In this document: positions 56,472 to 64,000 of the stretch, in pieces | Layout: each line of letters starts with the position of its first letter | Position numbering within the stretch: position 1 is the first letter of the stretch | Source of the DNA: Planococcus sp. MB-3u-03 | Lineage (GTDB): Bacteria; Bacillota; Bacilli; Bacillales_A; Planococcaceae | Direction of reading: 5' to 3' | Length of the DNA: 64,000 nt | Assembly: GCF_002833405.1 (NCBI RefSeq) | Contig: NZ_CP025135.1 | Location: forward strand, 1,841,501-1,905,500 | Notes under the pieces: model-generated | What the model was told of the DNA's origin: nothing | The model's input: only the letters and a program-made list of their open reading frames with translations | The model's database searches: none | Program-made: the position numbers and the translations under genes

Positions 56472-57180
56472 TGCCGACCTCGAATTTGTATCCGACACCC
56501 CATACGGTGACGATCATCTTAGCGGCGGATTCGGAGACGCGGTTCAATTTCTCCCGCAAGCGTTTGACATGGGTATCCACGGTACGCAAATCGCCGAAAA
56601 AGTCATAATGCCATACTTCTTTGAGTAAATGTTCCCGGTCGAACACTTTATCCGGGGATTTTGCCAGGAAATATAAAAGTTCGTATTCTTTCGGCGTCAA
56701 ATTCACTTCCACGCCGTCTGCTGTCACGCGGTGCGCATCGTGGTCGATCGTCAGATGAGGAAAGACGACCAAGTCTTTTGAGACAGTCGAACTTGTAGAA
56801 GGCGAATAAGCAGACGACCGGCGCAAAATCGCTTTTACGCGCAGCACGACTTCCCGCGGGCTGAACGGCTTGACGATATAGTCATCCGCTCCGGATTCAA
56901 ACCCTTCCACGCGGTTTGCTTCCTCGCCTTTGGCCGTCAGCATGATGATCGGCGTCATTTTCGTCTCCCGAAGTTCGGTTGCCACTTCGATGCCGTCTTT
57001 TTCCGGCATCATGAGATCAAGCAGGATGCAATGGTAATCCTTCTCCACTGCTTTTTCCAATGCTTCCACGCCGTTTTCGGCTTCTTCCACCATATATCCT
57101 TCACGCTCGAGATACATCTTCAACAGGCGGCGGATCCTCTCTTCATCATCCACTACAAGAATTGTAATTTCTTCAGACAT
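56464..57180 (-). CDS. resD: Response regulator ResD
   Basis: OmpR/PhoB-type regulator of respiration and anaerobic genes. The receiver domain has the acidic pocket DDEE, the phosphorylated D55 in LLDLMMPEKDG, and TAK and VKPF. The winged-helix domain runs LTPKEYELLYFLAKSPDKVF to DTHVKRLREKL and VWGVGYKFE. ATG 57180 follows GGAGGG; 238 residues. Candidate targets qcrA and resA in this window carry a ResD-like site. Confidence 0.96.
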   Translation of the reverse strand: MSEEITILVVDDEERIRRLLKMYLEREGYMVEEAENGVEALEKAVEKDYHCILLDLMMPEKDGIEVATELRETKMTPIIMLTAKGEEANRVEGFESGADDYIVKPFSPREVVLRVKAILRRSSAYSPSTSSTVSKDLVVFPHLTIDHDAHRVTADGVEVNLTPKEYELLYFLAKSPDKVFDREHLLKEVWHYDFFGDLRTVDTHVKRLREKLNRVSESAAKMIVTVWGVGYKFEVGNE

Positions 57181-57240
57181 CCTAATCCCTCCAACTTTCA
57201 TCTCTATACCTTTCATTGTACCGATAAGGGTTCCAAAAAT

Positions 57241-57279
57241 AAACGAAAAGCCTTTTCCTATAGAAGGAAAAGGCTTTTA
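57241..57279 (-). terminator. Terminator of resABC
   Basis: Thirteen-base stem AAAAGCCTTTTCC/GGAAAAGGCTTTT (57246-57258, 57266-57278), followed on the minus strand by CGTTTATTTTTG. It separates resABC from resDE. Confidence 0.88.
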
Positions 57280-57282
57280 TCG

Positions 57283-58467
57283 TCAGGCGTATGAATGCAG
57301 TCCGGCAATAATCAAGTTGACTGCCACCAAGTTGAACATGATGATGACAAAACCGATTACCGCGAGCCAAGCAGACTTTTCGCCTGCCCAGCCTCTGCCA
57401 AGCCGCAAGTGCAAATACGCTGCGTAGAACAAGAATGTAACGAGCGCCCAAACTTCTTTCGGGTCCCAGCCCCAGAAGCGCGACCAGGCGATTTGCGCCC
57501 AGATCATGGCGAAGATCAATGCCCCGAGTGAAAAGATTGGGAAGCCGATGATGATCGAACGGTAATTGATCTCATCCATCAGCTGCAGATTGACGTTTTT
57601 CGTGAACGGCTGCAGCATTTCGGAAATTCGTTTACGGAAGATGAGACGGATCAATGCGTACAGCACCGTCCCGACCATGACGGACCAAAACACGGTCGTC
57701 AGTTTTCCGGCGTGGACGATCGGCGGCATTTCCACCAGCGGCGTAAATGCCCCGTCTGTCATTGACTCAAATTCGTTCATCCCGAAAATTGCCGGCATAT
57801 TGTAAGTGATTTCCGACGGCTGGCCGTCTTTATTGACATAAGCGAAATCCGCTTCATAATTCGTCAAGGTGAAGAATGTGCTGGTCACGACAAAGCCAAG
57901 AACCAAGACCAGCGAATACATGATGGCTTCAAGCCAAAAGCGCTGCTTGGACTTTTTCTTTTGGTCGACGACTTTGAGCAAATAAATCAAGCCGGCCGCC
58001 GCACTGATCGCAAGAATTCCTTCCGCGATGACGACCGTGATGACATGGATCGCCAGCCAGTTCGTTTGAAGGGCCGGAATCAACGGGCTCACTTCACTTG
58101 GGAACATGCTTGCATAAGCGATGATCAATAAAGCGATCGGCAAGACGATCATCCCGAGCACAGCGGTTTTGTACAACGCGTAGATAATGATGAATCCGCC
58201 GACAAGCGTCATGCCAAATGCGGTCGTGAATTCGAACATATTACTGATCGGTGCGTGTCCTGTGACCATCCACCGTGTAATAAAATACCCTAATTGCGCA
58301 ACGAAGCCGATGACCGTAATAGTGATGGCAACTTTGCCCCAACGCTGTTCAGATCTGTAAGTGCCTTCTTTATTGCCTTTTACAGCGCCCCCGAATACGA
58401 ATGTTGCAATCAGGTAGGCGATAAAGGCTACGTATAATAAATTGGAACTGATGTCGACTAATGTCAT
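57283..58467 (-). CDS. resC: Cytochrome c biogenesis protein ResC (CcsB/CcsA)
   Basis: 394-residue membrane protein of the system II haem-handling complex. The tryptophan-rich WWD-type haem motif is [15 protein letters not shown], and conserved histidines for haem lie in [10 protein letters not shown] and [11 protein letters not shown]. Eight or more hydrophobic segments. It delivers haem with ResB to apocytochromes such as QcrC. The ATG overlaps the resB stop (ATGA). Confidence 0.96.
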   Translation of the reverse strand: MTLVDISSNLLYVAFIAYLIATFVFGGAVKGNKEGTYRSEQRWGKVAITITVIGFVAQLGYFITRWMVTGHAPISNMFEFTTAFGMTLVGGFIIIYALYKTAVLGMIVLPIALLIIAYASMFPSEVSPLIPALQTNWLAIHVITVVIAEGILAISAAAGLIYLLKVVDQKKKSKQRFWLEAIMYSLVLVLGFVVTSTFFTLTNYEADFAYVNKDGQPSEITYNMPAIFGMNEFESMTDGAFTPLVEMPPIVHAGKLTTVFWSVMVGTVLYALIRLIFRKRISEMLQPFTKNVNLQLMDEINYRSIIIGFPIFSLGALIFAMIWAQIAWSRFWGWDPKEVWALVTFLFYAAYLHLRLGRGWAGEKSAWLAVIGFVIIMFNLVAVNLIIAGLHSYA

Positions 58468-60116
58468 GTCAATTGTTCACCTTCCCTTTTCTCCTGTGCT
58501 TCCATGTCTTCCTGTTGGTCGCGATATGCCGGAAGAGAAGCGTGTTCAGTCACCTGGTCCAGATCCTTTTTCAGACCGAACCAGTTTTTATTCGTATGGC
58601 CCGCAAGCAAAATGCTGCCATCCGCTTGCTGCTGGATCCAGAAACGGCGGTGATTGAAGTACATCCCTTGCGCCACGCCGATCATGAAGATCAAACCGCC
58701 GAGCCCAAGAATTGGCAAGGTGCGGTCTTTGCGCACAGTCAAGCCGGATGCATCTCGCGTCTCGACTCCCTGGAAGGCCAGTTTATAGTCGTTATCGCCT
58801 AATGGCTCAACCGTGTTCTGGATGGTGATGAAACTTGTTTCACCGTCCGGCGTATCGGGAGTCGTCATTTTCACGAGGAATCCCGGGTTTTTCGGCAGCG
58901 GTGTCGCTGTTTGCGGTTCACCGTTTTCAAAACCGGAGAAGTCAGGATAATAGCCGAGCAGCTCCACAACAGAGCCGTCTTCGAGCTCATAATTGGTTTC
59001 CGGATTCACCAAATCGATGGTCAAATCCCCCCGGCTTTCGCCTGTTTCTTTGTTCTCAAGCGCGAAGCTCATCGTTTTCAGCTCATCCTGTTGGAAATCC
59101 ATCTGATACAAGGCGTAGCCATCGAATTTGAACGGTTGGTTGACGCGGATGGCGTGTTCTTCCACCATTTCCATATCGGCTGTATCGCCAGGCAATGCGC
59201 CTTCCGGAATTTTGTAGAGAACGACATCCGTTTGGTAATTTTTCGCTACCGTTCCGACGCGGTCGATCGCTTCACCGAATTTCTCTTCTTCACCTTCACC
59301 TGTATAAGTCTCCAAAGTGAAGCCTTTGCTTTCTAGGACGTAACCTGGCGCATCCGGGATCGCACGCGTTTCGCCTTCACGGATCCACAGCGTTTCGTCT
59401 ACATAGAAACCGGGCATCATGCGCAGCATGACCCCGAACAGGAAGATGATCAATCCGATGTGGTTAACATAAGGGCCCCACCGCGAAAAACGGCCTTTTT
59501 CAGCAAGCAAGCCATTTTTATCGGTCGACACCTTATATTTCAAATCGGTCAATTTCTCTTCGGCTTTTTTCAGCGTATCCGCTTCACCTGGCCCTTCCGC
59601 CAAGATGCGCTGTTTGCGCATAAAGCTGGAATGGCGCAACACGCGCTGGTTTTTCAAGGATCTATAGAGCGGTACAAAACGGTCGAGGCTCGCAATGATC
59701 AGCGAGATCGCGAGCATGCCCACCAGCCCGATAAACCAGAAGGAATTGTACATATCATGAAAGCCAAGCGCATGGTAAACGGTCCCGACACTTCCATAGA
59801 TATCGGTGTAATAAGCTTCGATATCTGCATCTGTCGCAGCCGGGACGTATTGTTTCTGCGGCAGGATCGTGCCGAGGGCGGCTGCAACCAGTAAAACGAT
59901 GATGATTCCGACGCCTACTTTAACGCTGGAAAAGAAATTCCAAATTTTGTCGATGATCGACTTATTATACGTCTGTGAACGCCTTGCCGTTCCTTCAAAG
60001 CGCATATCCGCCAATTGCTTGTTTTGTTCTTGTTCATTGAGCGGCCGGCCGCACGATTCACAGAGAACCGTACCTGGCGGGTTTTCATGGCCGCATTTGC
60101 AAATCAATTTGTCCAT
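58464..60116 (-). CDS. resB: Cytochrome c biogenesis protein ResB
   Basis: 550-residue partner of ResC. The N-terminus holds a zinc-ribbon ([18 protein letters not shown]) typical of Bacillales ResB, then three membrane segments and a large external domain ([20 protein letters not shown] onwards), and a fourth segment near the end ([21 protein letters not shown]). Starts after AAGGAG. Second gene of resABC. Confidence 0.96.
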   Translation of the reverse strand: MDKLICKCGHENPPGTVLCESCGRPLNEQEQNKQLADMRFEGTARRSQTYNKSIIDKIWNFFSSVKVGVGIIIVLLVAAALGTILPQKQYVPAATDADIEAYYTDIYGSVGTVYHALGFHDMYNSFWFIGLVGMLAISLIIASLDRFVPLYRSLKNQRVLRHSSFMRKQRILAEGPGEADTLKKAEEKLTDLKYKVSTDKNGLLAEKGRFSRWGPYVNHIGLIIFLFGVMLRMMPGFYVDETLWIREGETRAIPDAPGYVLESKGFTLETYTGEGEEEKFGEAIDRVGTVAKNYQTDVVLYKIPEGALPGDTADMEMVEEHAIRVNQPFKFDGYALYQMDFQQDELKTMSFALENKETGESRGDLTIDLVNPETNYELEDGSVVELLGYYPDFSGFENGEPQTATPLPKNPGFLVKMTTPDTPDGETSFITIQNTVEPLGDNDYKLAFQGVETRDASGLTVRKDRTLPILGLGGLIFMIGVAQGMYFNHRRFWIQQQADGSILLAGHTNKNWFGLKKDLDQVTEHASLPAYRDQQEDMEAQEKREGEQLT

Positions 60117-60129
60117 CCCAAAAATCTCC

Positions 60130-60681
60130 TTATTCAGGTTTGATTTCTTCCATAAAACCTGCGATATCCTGCTCTGTCATTTCACCGGTTACGATGCGCT
60201 GGATTTCGCCTTGCGGATTCACCAGCATGGTCGTTGGAAGCGGGCGGATATTATATGCAGTCATGACGCTTTTATCGCGGTCGATGACAATCGGGAAATT
60301 GAGTCCGTATTGACGGGCGAACGTCTCTACTTCAAAATTCGATTGCGCAATGTTCACCGCAAGGATCTGGACGCCTTGATCTTCATATACTTCGTACTGG
60401 TTGGCCATCGCGGGCATTTCCTTGATGCACGGTTCACACCATGTGCCCCAGAAGTTCAGGAACACGCCCTGCCCTTTATAATCGGACAGCTTATGGGTTT
60501 CACCGTCGAGATCCGTCAGCGTAAAATCCGGTGCCGGATCTCCCACTTTCAGCACTTCCACTTCGTCAGCCGTCACACTATTGTAGATCGTATAACCAAT
60601 GGCCGCGACCAATAGCAGCAAAATAACGGAGCGCATGATCGTCCGGTTTTTCTTTTTGTTTCTTTTTTTCTCCGTACTCAT
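60130..60681 (-). CDS. resA: Thiol-disulfide oxidoreductase ResA
   Basis: Membrane-anchored thioredoxin-like protein that keeps haem-binding cysteines of apocytochrome c reduced. MSTEKKRNKKKN, membrane helix (about 18-32), then the thioredoxin fold with the active site W-C82-E-P-C85 and cis-Pro in RPLPTTML. ATG 60681 follows GAAGGAGG; 183 residues. First of resABC, behind an extended -10 promoter with an upstream ResD-like site. Confidence 0.96.
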   Translation of the reverse strand: MSTEKKRNKKKNRTIMRSVILLLLVAAIGYTIYNSVTADEVEVLKVGDPAPDFTLTDLDGETHKLSDYKGQGVFLNFWGTWCEPCIKEMPAMANQYEVYEDQGVQILAVNIAQSNFEVETFARQYGLNFPIVIDRDKSVMTAYNIRPLPTTMLVNPQGEIQRIVTGEMTEQDIAGFMEEIKPE

Positions 60682-60715
60682 AAAGATCCTCCTTCGAAGG
60701 ATTGGATGCACATCA

Positions 60716-60724
60716 ATTATAGCA
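60716..60724 (-). promoter_or_regulatory. Extended -10 promoter of resABC
   Basis: On the minus strand TGCTATAAT (60724-60716), a consensus extended -10. No good -35 lies 17 bases upstream, as expected for an activator-dependent promoter. Confidence 0.55.
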
Positions 60725-60760
60725 AAGTTTTAATGGGCGCCTGCCCACAGTTTTGAAGGG

Positions 60761-60769
60761 TTTGTGAAC
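60761..60769 (+). promoter_or_regulatory. ResD-like site upstream of resA
   Basis: TTTGTGAAC, centred about 56 bases upstream of the expected resA start, identical to the site upstream of qcrA (24607-24615), on the same strand relative to its gene. It lies 2 bases after the rluB stop. Confidence 0.45.
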
Positions 60770-60770
60770 G

Positions 60771-61502
60771 TTAGCGGCGTTTGCCGGTATCCGCAAGCAC
60801 GCGCAATTGCTTCACTTCGTGGGGGCTGAGCTCTCGCGATTCCCCAGCGTTCAAGCTATGCAATGTCAAAAAGGCGAATTGCTCGCGGCTTAACTTCTGC
60901 ACCGGGAAGCCGATCGCTTCGAACATGCGGCGGACTTGGCGGTTGCGTCCTTCGTGGATTGTAATCTGGACAATCGCTTTTGCCGCTTTCGTGTCGGCTG
61001 ACAATAATTTCACTTTTGCCGGCGCGGTCATGCCGTCTTCCAATTTGATGCCGCGTTCGAGTTTCTGGAGATCTTCCTTGTTTGGAATGCCTTTTAAGCG
61101 CGCGACATAGGTCTTGTCGATCTCGAATTTCGGATGTGTCAGGCTATTGGCGAATTCACCATCGTTCGTCAAAAGCAATAATCCTGAAGTATCGTAATCG
61201 AGGCGTCCGACAGGATAAATGCGTTCTTCGACATTCGGGAAGAAATCCGTCACGACTTTGCGATTCTTGTCATCAGACACTGCTGAAATGACGCCGCGCG
61301 GCTTGTATAGCAAAAAGTATACTTTGCGTTCTTTTTCCATTTGAACGCCTTCCACTTCGATTTTATCGGATGGTGTCACTTTGACACCCAATTCCTTGAC
61401 CGTTTTCCCGTTGACTTTCACTTTGCCATCCAAAATCATTTGTTCTGCTTTGCGCCTAGATGCAATTCCTGCATGCGCCATTACTTTCTGTAATCTTTCC
61501 AT
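60771..61502 (-). CDS. rluB: 23S rRNA pseudouridine synthase RluB
   Basis: Forms pseudouridine in 23S rRNA. An N-terminal S4 RNA-binding domain (MERLQKVMAHAGIASRRKAE to KVNGKTVKELG) precedes the catalytic domain with Asp in VGRLDYDTSGLLLLTNDGEF and later EGRNRQVRRMFEAIGFPVQKL. 243 residues. In B. subtilis spmAB and dacB follow; here scpB is next. Confidence 0.95.
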   Translation of the reverse strand: MERLQKVMAHAGIASRRKAEQMILDGKVKVNGKTVKELGVKVTPSDKIEVEGVQMEKERKVYFLLYKPRGVISAVSDDKNRKVVTDFFPNVEERIYPVGRLDYDTSGLLLLTNDGEFANSLTHPKFEIDKTYVARLKGIPNKEDLQKLERGIKLEDGMTAPAKVKLLSADTKAAKAIVQITIHEGRNRQVRRMFEAIGFPVQKLSREQFAFLTLHSLNAGESRELSPHEVKQLRVLADTGKRR

Positions 61503-61666
61503 TTCCTGTTCACCCCATCTAATTAAATACCGGCTGCATAGGCGGCCGATTCTCGTTCTTCGCGGTCTTTCTAACCGGAATTATGGCATAATTCCGGTCA
61601 AAGAGAAAGCGCATCGCTCAAAAGAAAAGAAGACTGTTAATGCGTCCCAGTCTTCCCAGTAAGCTC
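61503..61666. other. Intergenic region between scpB and rluB
   Basis: No gene. It contains a perfect ten-base inverted repeat CCGGAATTAT/ATAATTCCGG with a three-base loop at about 61574-61596, without a clear T-tail. The spore-maturation genes of B. subtilis would be here. Confidence 0.6.
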
Positions 61667-62257
61667 CTATGCATTTACTTCTTCTTTGAATGCTTCTTGA
61701 AATTTCGTCATGAAGAGATCGGTGTCTTCTTCCGGTTCCTGTGCCATCTCTTCAGGCAGCGGAGGCAATTCCTCCAAGTTCTTCAAACCGAAATAATTGA
61801 GGAATTCGCCGGTCGTGCCATACAAAATGGCACGGCCCGTCCCTTCAGCGCGCCCGCATTCCTGGATCAAGCCCTTGGCTGCGAGAGTCGCCAGTGCTTT
61901 TTCGCTCTTCACGCCGCGCAAATCCTCCAGCTCGACTCTGGTGATCGGCTGTTTGTACGCCACGATCGCAAGCACTTCAAGCGAAGCCTGCGACAGTGAT
62001 TGGGGAGTCGGGTTCTCAACCAGCTTCTGGATGGTTTCCGCCATTTCCGGCTTGGTCACCAATTGATAAACGCCCGCCAGTTCTTTCAGCGTCACCCCGA
62101 AACCTTCTCCGTCATAGCGGCTCTTCAGCTCCGTGAGCGCCTGCTCCACTTGTTCTGCATCGGCTTCCGTCAAAAACTGCAATTGGCTGAAACTCAAGCC
62201 ATCGTCTCCTGTGACAAAAAGCAATGCTTCAATTTGGGCCAAAAGGTTCTTCTTCAT
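61667..62257 (-). CDS. scpB: Segregation and condensation protein ScpB
   Basis: Winged-helix partner of the SMC-ScpA complex for chromosome condensation and segregation. LLAQIEALLFVTGDDGLSFSQL starts the first winged helix; LEVLAIVAYKQPITRVELEDLRGV is the signature and ECGRAEGTGRAILYGTT follows. 196 residues, family size. ATG 62257 lies inside the scpA end (29-base overlap). Confidence 0.97.
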   Translation of the reverse strand: MKKNLLAQIEALLFVTGDDGLSFSQLQFLTEADAEQVEQALTELKSRYDGEGFGVTLKELAGVYQLVTKPEMAETIQKLVENPTPQSLSQASLEVLAIVAYKQPITRVELEDLRGVKSEKALATLAAKGLIQECGRAEGTGRAILYGTTGEFLNYFGLKNLEELPPLPEEMAQEPEEDTDLFMTKFQEAFKEEVNA

Positions 62258-63002
62258 CTTGCCACGTTTCCTTTCTTAGTTCCACCGACAATTCGGTGAA
62301 ATTCTTTTGCTGTTCGACCGCAATCACTTGCCGCTTCATCAATTCAAGCAAGGACAAAAACGAAACGACGAGCACCGCCTGGTCATCAGAGGGGAAAAGT
62401 TCGGAAAAATTAGCCCGCCCTTTGAATGATTTCAGCCGTTCGACCATTGAGCCCATCTGTTCTTTAATGGATACTTCCTGGCGTGCGACACGTGTCGAAA
62501 GCGGCGCCCTCAATTGCTTTCGGCGCAGCATCTTCTGGAATGCCCCAAGCATATCATAGGCATTGGCATCATAATCCATGGCGTCGGGCTGCTGCTGGAG
62601 TTCCGATAAATCAGCAGGCGCTTTCGAATAAAGCACTGCCCGTTCATTTTCCAGCTTCTTCAGTTCGCCGGCCGCTTCTTTGTATTTCTTGTATTCGATC
62701 AGCCGCGACACCAATTCGTCGCGGGGGTCTTCTTCATCAAATTCATAATCGACTTCATCGATTTCCCCTTCATGCACCGGCAGCAGCGTCTTGCTCTTAA
62801 TCGCCAGCAAAGTCGCCGCCATCACCAAGTATTCGCTCGCTTCATTGAGTTCGAGCACTTGCATTGCGCGGATATGCTCCATATACTGTGTAGTGATTTG
62901 AGAAACGGGTATATCGTAAATATCGATTTCCAAACGATGAATTAAATGCAATAATAAATCAAGCGGGCCTTCAAAGGCGTCCACTTTCACTTCATAAGAC
63001 AT
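62229..63002 (-). CDS. scpA: Segregation and condensation protein ScpA
   Basis: Kleisin subunit bridging the SMC dimer. MSYEVKVDAFEGPLDLLLHLI and EIDIYDIPVSQITTQYMEHI are the N-terminal SMC-binding signature; the C-terminal winged helix includes VVSFLSLLELMKRQVIAVEQ. 257 residues. ATG 63002 follows AGGTGG. It opens scpA-scpB and is divergent from ypuF. Confidence 0.97.
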   Translation of the reverse strand: MSYEVKVDAFEGPLDLLLHLIHRLEIDIYDIPVSQITTQYMEHIRAMQVLELNEASEYLVMAATLLAIKSKTLLPVHEGEIDEVDYEFDEEDPRDELVSRLIEYKKYKEAAGELKKLENERAVLYSKAPADLSELQQQPDAMDYDANAYDMLGAFQKMLRRKQLRAPLSTRVARQEVSIKEQMGSMVERLKSFKGRANFSELFPSDDQAVLVVSFLSLLELMKRQVIAVEQQKNFTELSVELRKETWQDEEEPFGPN

Positions 63003-63063
63003 GTGACTACCACCTGACTGTTCATATTCCTACTATACTTGATTATAAAGAAAGGAGATTGAA

Positions 63064-63563
63064 ATGCATCCGCTTAACCATCCCTTATTCCTTCAGTACA
63101 TCATCCACTTCAATGATGAAAAGATTATTTCGAATGCCATGAAGTCGGGGAAGAGTATTGGAAACAAATCGCCCCGAAAGACAAGACGCATCCATTGACC
63201 GGGTGGATCCAATTGGCGGTCGGCATGTACCATTGGCGCCGCAGCAATTATCCCGGCGCGCTCCGTTCGCTCATACGGGCAAAACCGAAACTCGCTGAAG
63301 CAAGCATTTGGACCGAAGGCTTCGACCAGCAGCAACTGACGATGCTTCTAACTGAATCGATACAAGGAGTCACTGACCGCGAGCCATTCGAGCACCGCGA
63401 CCTGCCGCTTTTGCCAGGCGAGCTGGTTCAAGCGATCGAAGAACGGAAGCAGCAATACTTAGCCCCTGCGCATGATGAATATTATTTGATGCACAAGCAC
63501 CGATTGCGTGACCGGACGGAAATCATTGCGCTCCGGCAACAGAAAAAAAGGCGGAACCTTTAA
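63064..63563 (+). CDS. ypuF: YpuF-like DUF309 protein, frame broken
   Basis: Protein of about 166 residues in the DUF309 family, adjacent to scpA as YpuF is in B. subtilis. MHPLNHPLFLQYIIHFNDEK, then in the next frame DYFECHEVGEEYWKQIAPKD (the family's FECHE-x-EE-W signature) and HPLTGWIQLAVGMYHWRRSN. One A is missing in the run at 63118-63121. The conserved His and Glu residues suggest a metal site, but no function is known. ATG 63064 follows AAAGGAGA. Confidence 0.9.
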
Positions 63564-63585
63564 GAATTAAAGGCCGCCTTTTTTT
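63543..63585. terminator. Bidirectional terminator containing both stop codons
   Basis: Stem GGCGG/CCGCC (63550-63554, 63574-63578) and inner CCTTTAA/TTAAAGG (63557-63563, 63567-63573), three-base loop, with seven A to the left and seven T to the right. It serves ypuF and ribT. Confidence 0.88.
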
Positions 63586-63926
63586 ACTGGGCATTTATTC
63601 AGGAAAGCTTCGGTTTCGTCTGTAGCCCGCATTTCCCGGTGCTGCATCATGTCTTGAATCTTATCGATCATCTGATGGCCGATCCCGTCGCCCCGATGGG
63701 ATGGATTCACCGACACATGATGGATGGTGTAATGATCATCTGCGACTTCCACACCTAACAACCCGACAAAATCGTCCTCTTTTTTCCATAGGAACAATTG
63801 CCATTCCGGGTTTTCTTCGTAGATGTGCATCGTCTGCTGCAGCTTTTTCAGTTCGCGCTCTTTGGGCATGAAAGACAATAAGCCCATGGCGATCTTTTCA
63901 AATGATTTTTTGTATCTGTATAACAT
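63567..63926 (-). CDS. ribT: RibT-like GNAT acetyltransferase
   Basis: 119-residue GNAT-fold protein of the RibT family that follows the riboflavin genes in Bacillales. MLYRYKKSFEKIAMGLLSFM opens it, and VSVNPSHRGDGIGHQMIDKI is the acetyl-CoA loop (R-G-D-G-I-G). The substrate is unknown. The last 74 bases of the window hold a promoter, so ribDEAH is not directly upstream within view. Confidence 0.92.
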   Translation of the reverse strand: MLYRYKKSFEKIAMGLLSFMPKERELKKLQQTMHIYEENPEWQLFLWKKEDDFVGLLGVEVADDHYTIHHVSVNPSHRGDGIGHQMIDKIQDMMQHREMRATDETEAFLNKCPVKKGGL

Positions 63927-63965
63927 AATTGATCCCTCATTTTCATCTTAAAAGCAGCTTTACCC

Positions 63966-63994
63966 ATACTACTATAAACTCCCCAATAACTCAA
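63966..63994 (-). promoter_or_regulatory. SigA-type promoter of ribT
   Basis: On the minus strand TTGAGT (63994-63989), 17-base spacer, TAGTAT (63971-63966), about 40 bases before the ribT ATG. Confidence 0.6.
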
Positions 63995-64000
63995 GTTTAC

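Overview
The window is ordinary chromosomal core of a low-to-mid GC, non-spore-forming member of the Bacillales, most likely a Planococcus/Planomicrobium-type bacterium (Planococcaceae). This rests on gene order that closely follows the Bacillus subtilis ponA-to-ribT arc (recU-ponA, nth-dnaD-asnS-aspB, dinG, birA-cca-bshA-mgsA-dapB, qcrABC, aro genes, hepS-menG-hepT, mtrB-folE, hbs, gpsA-der, rpsA-cmk, prsW, ypdA, recQ-ypbB-fer, ribU, rsiX-sigX, resEDCBA, rluB, scpBA). Sporulation and germination genes normally embedded in that order (spoIVA, spmAB, dacB, ypeB-sleB) are absent from their usual places. The genus is an inference.

Layout. 1-7.2 kb: mrfA (partial) and yppE, a divergent recU-ponA pair, then ypoC-nth-dnaD converging on ponA. 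7.2-13.6 kb: a Bacillales intergenic palindromic repeat, asnS, aspB, ypmB, ypmA, dinG. 13.7-20 kb: panD-panC, birA-cca-bshA-mgsA-dapB-ypjD. 20-24.5 kb: a YitT-type membrane protein, a YugP-type protease, ypjA and the menaquinol:cytochrome c reductase operon qcrABC. 24.6-32 kb: ypiF-ypiB-ypiA and an aromatic amino acid cluster aroC-aroB-aroH-tyrA-aroA that lacks the trp genes and hisC. 32.2-36.7 kb: ndk, menaquinone side-chain and head-group genes, TRAP (mtrB), folE, hbs. 36.8-44.7 kb: lipoprotein YphF, YphE, gpsA, der, fni, rpsA, plsC, cmk, prsW. 44.7-52 kb: ansA, ypdA, ypbG, a CBS protein, ypbE, recQ, ypbB, fer. 52-57 kb: ribU under an FMN riboswitch, rsiX-sigX, resE-resD. 57-64 kb: resCBA, rluB, scpB-scpA, ypuF and ribT.

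The genes form a redox and respiratory theme (qcrABC, resABCDE, menaquinone biosynthesis, ferredoxin, bacillithiol synthesis and reduction) plus cell-wall, DNA-replication and translation housekeeping. Two regulatory links can be read from the DNA: identical TTTGTGAAC sites upstream of resA and qcrA that fit ResD control, and an ECF SigX-type promoter for sigX overlapping the resE stop codon.

Many genes (about sixteen, in patches near 0-2.4, 6.5-8, 14, 25-26, 32-33, 49-52.6 and 63 kb) have reading frames broken mostly by single missing bases in short homopolymers. Several are genes essential in B. subtilis (asnS, dnaD, hepT), and the protein reads through perfectly once a base is restored. 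These are therefore treated as probable sequencing or assembly errors, not true pseudogenes. I saw no mobile element, prophage, CRISPR array, tRNA or rRNA gene, and no convincing new biological system.
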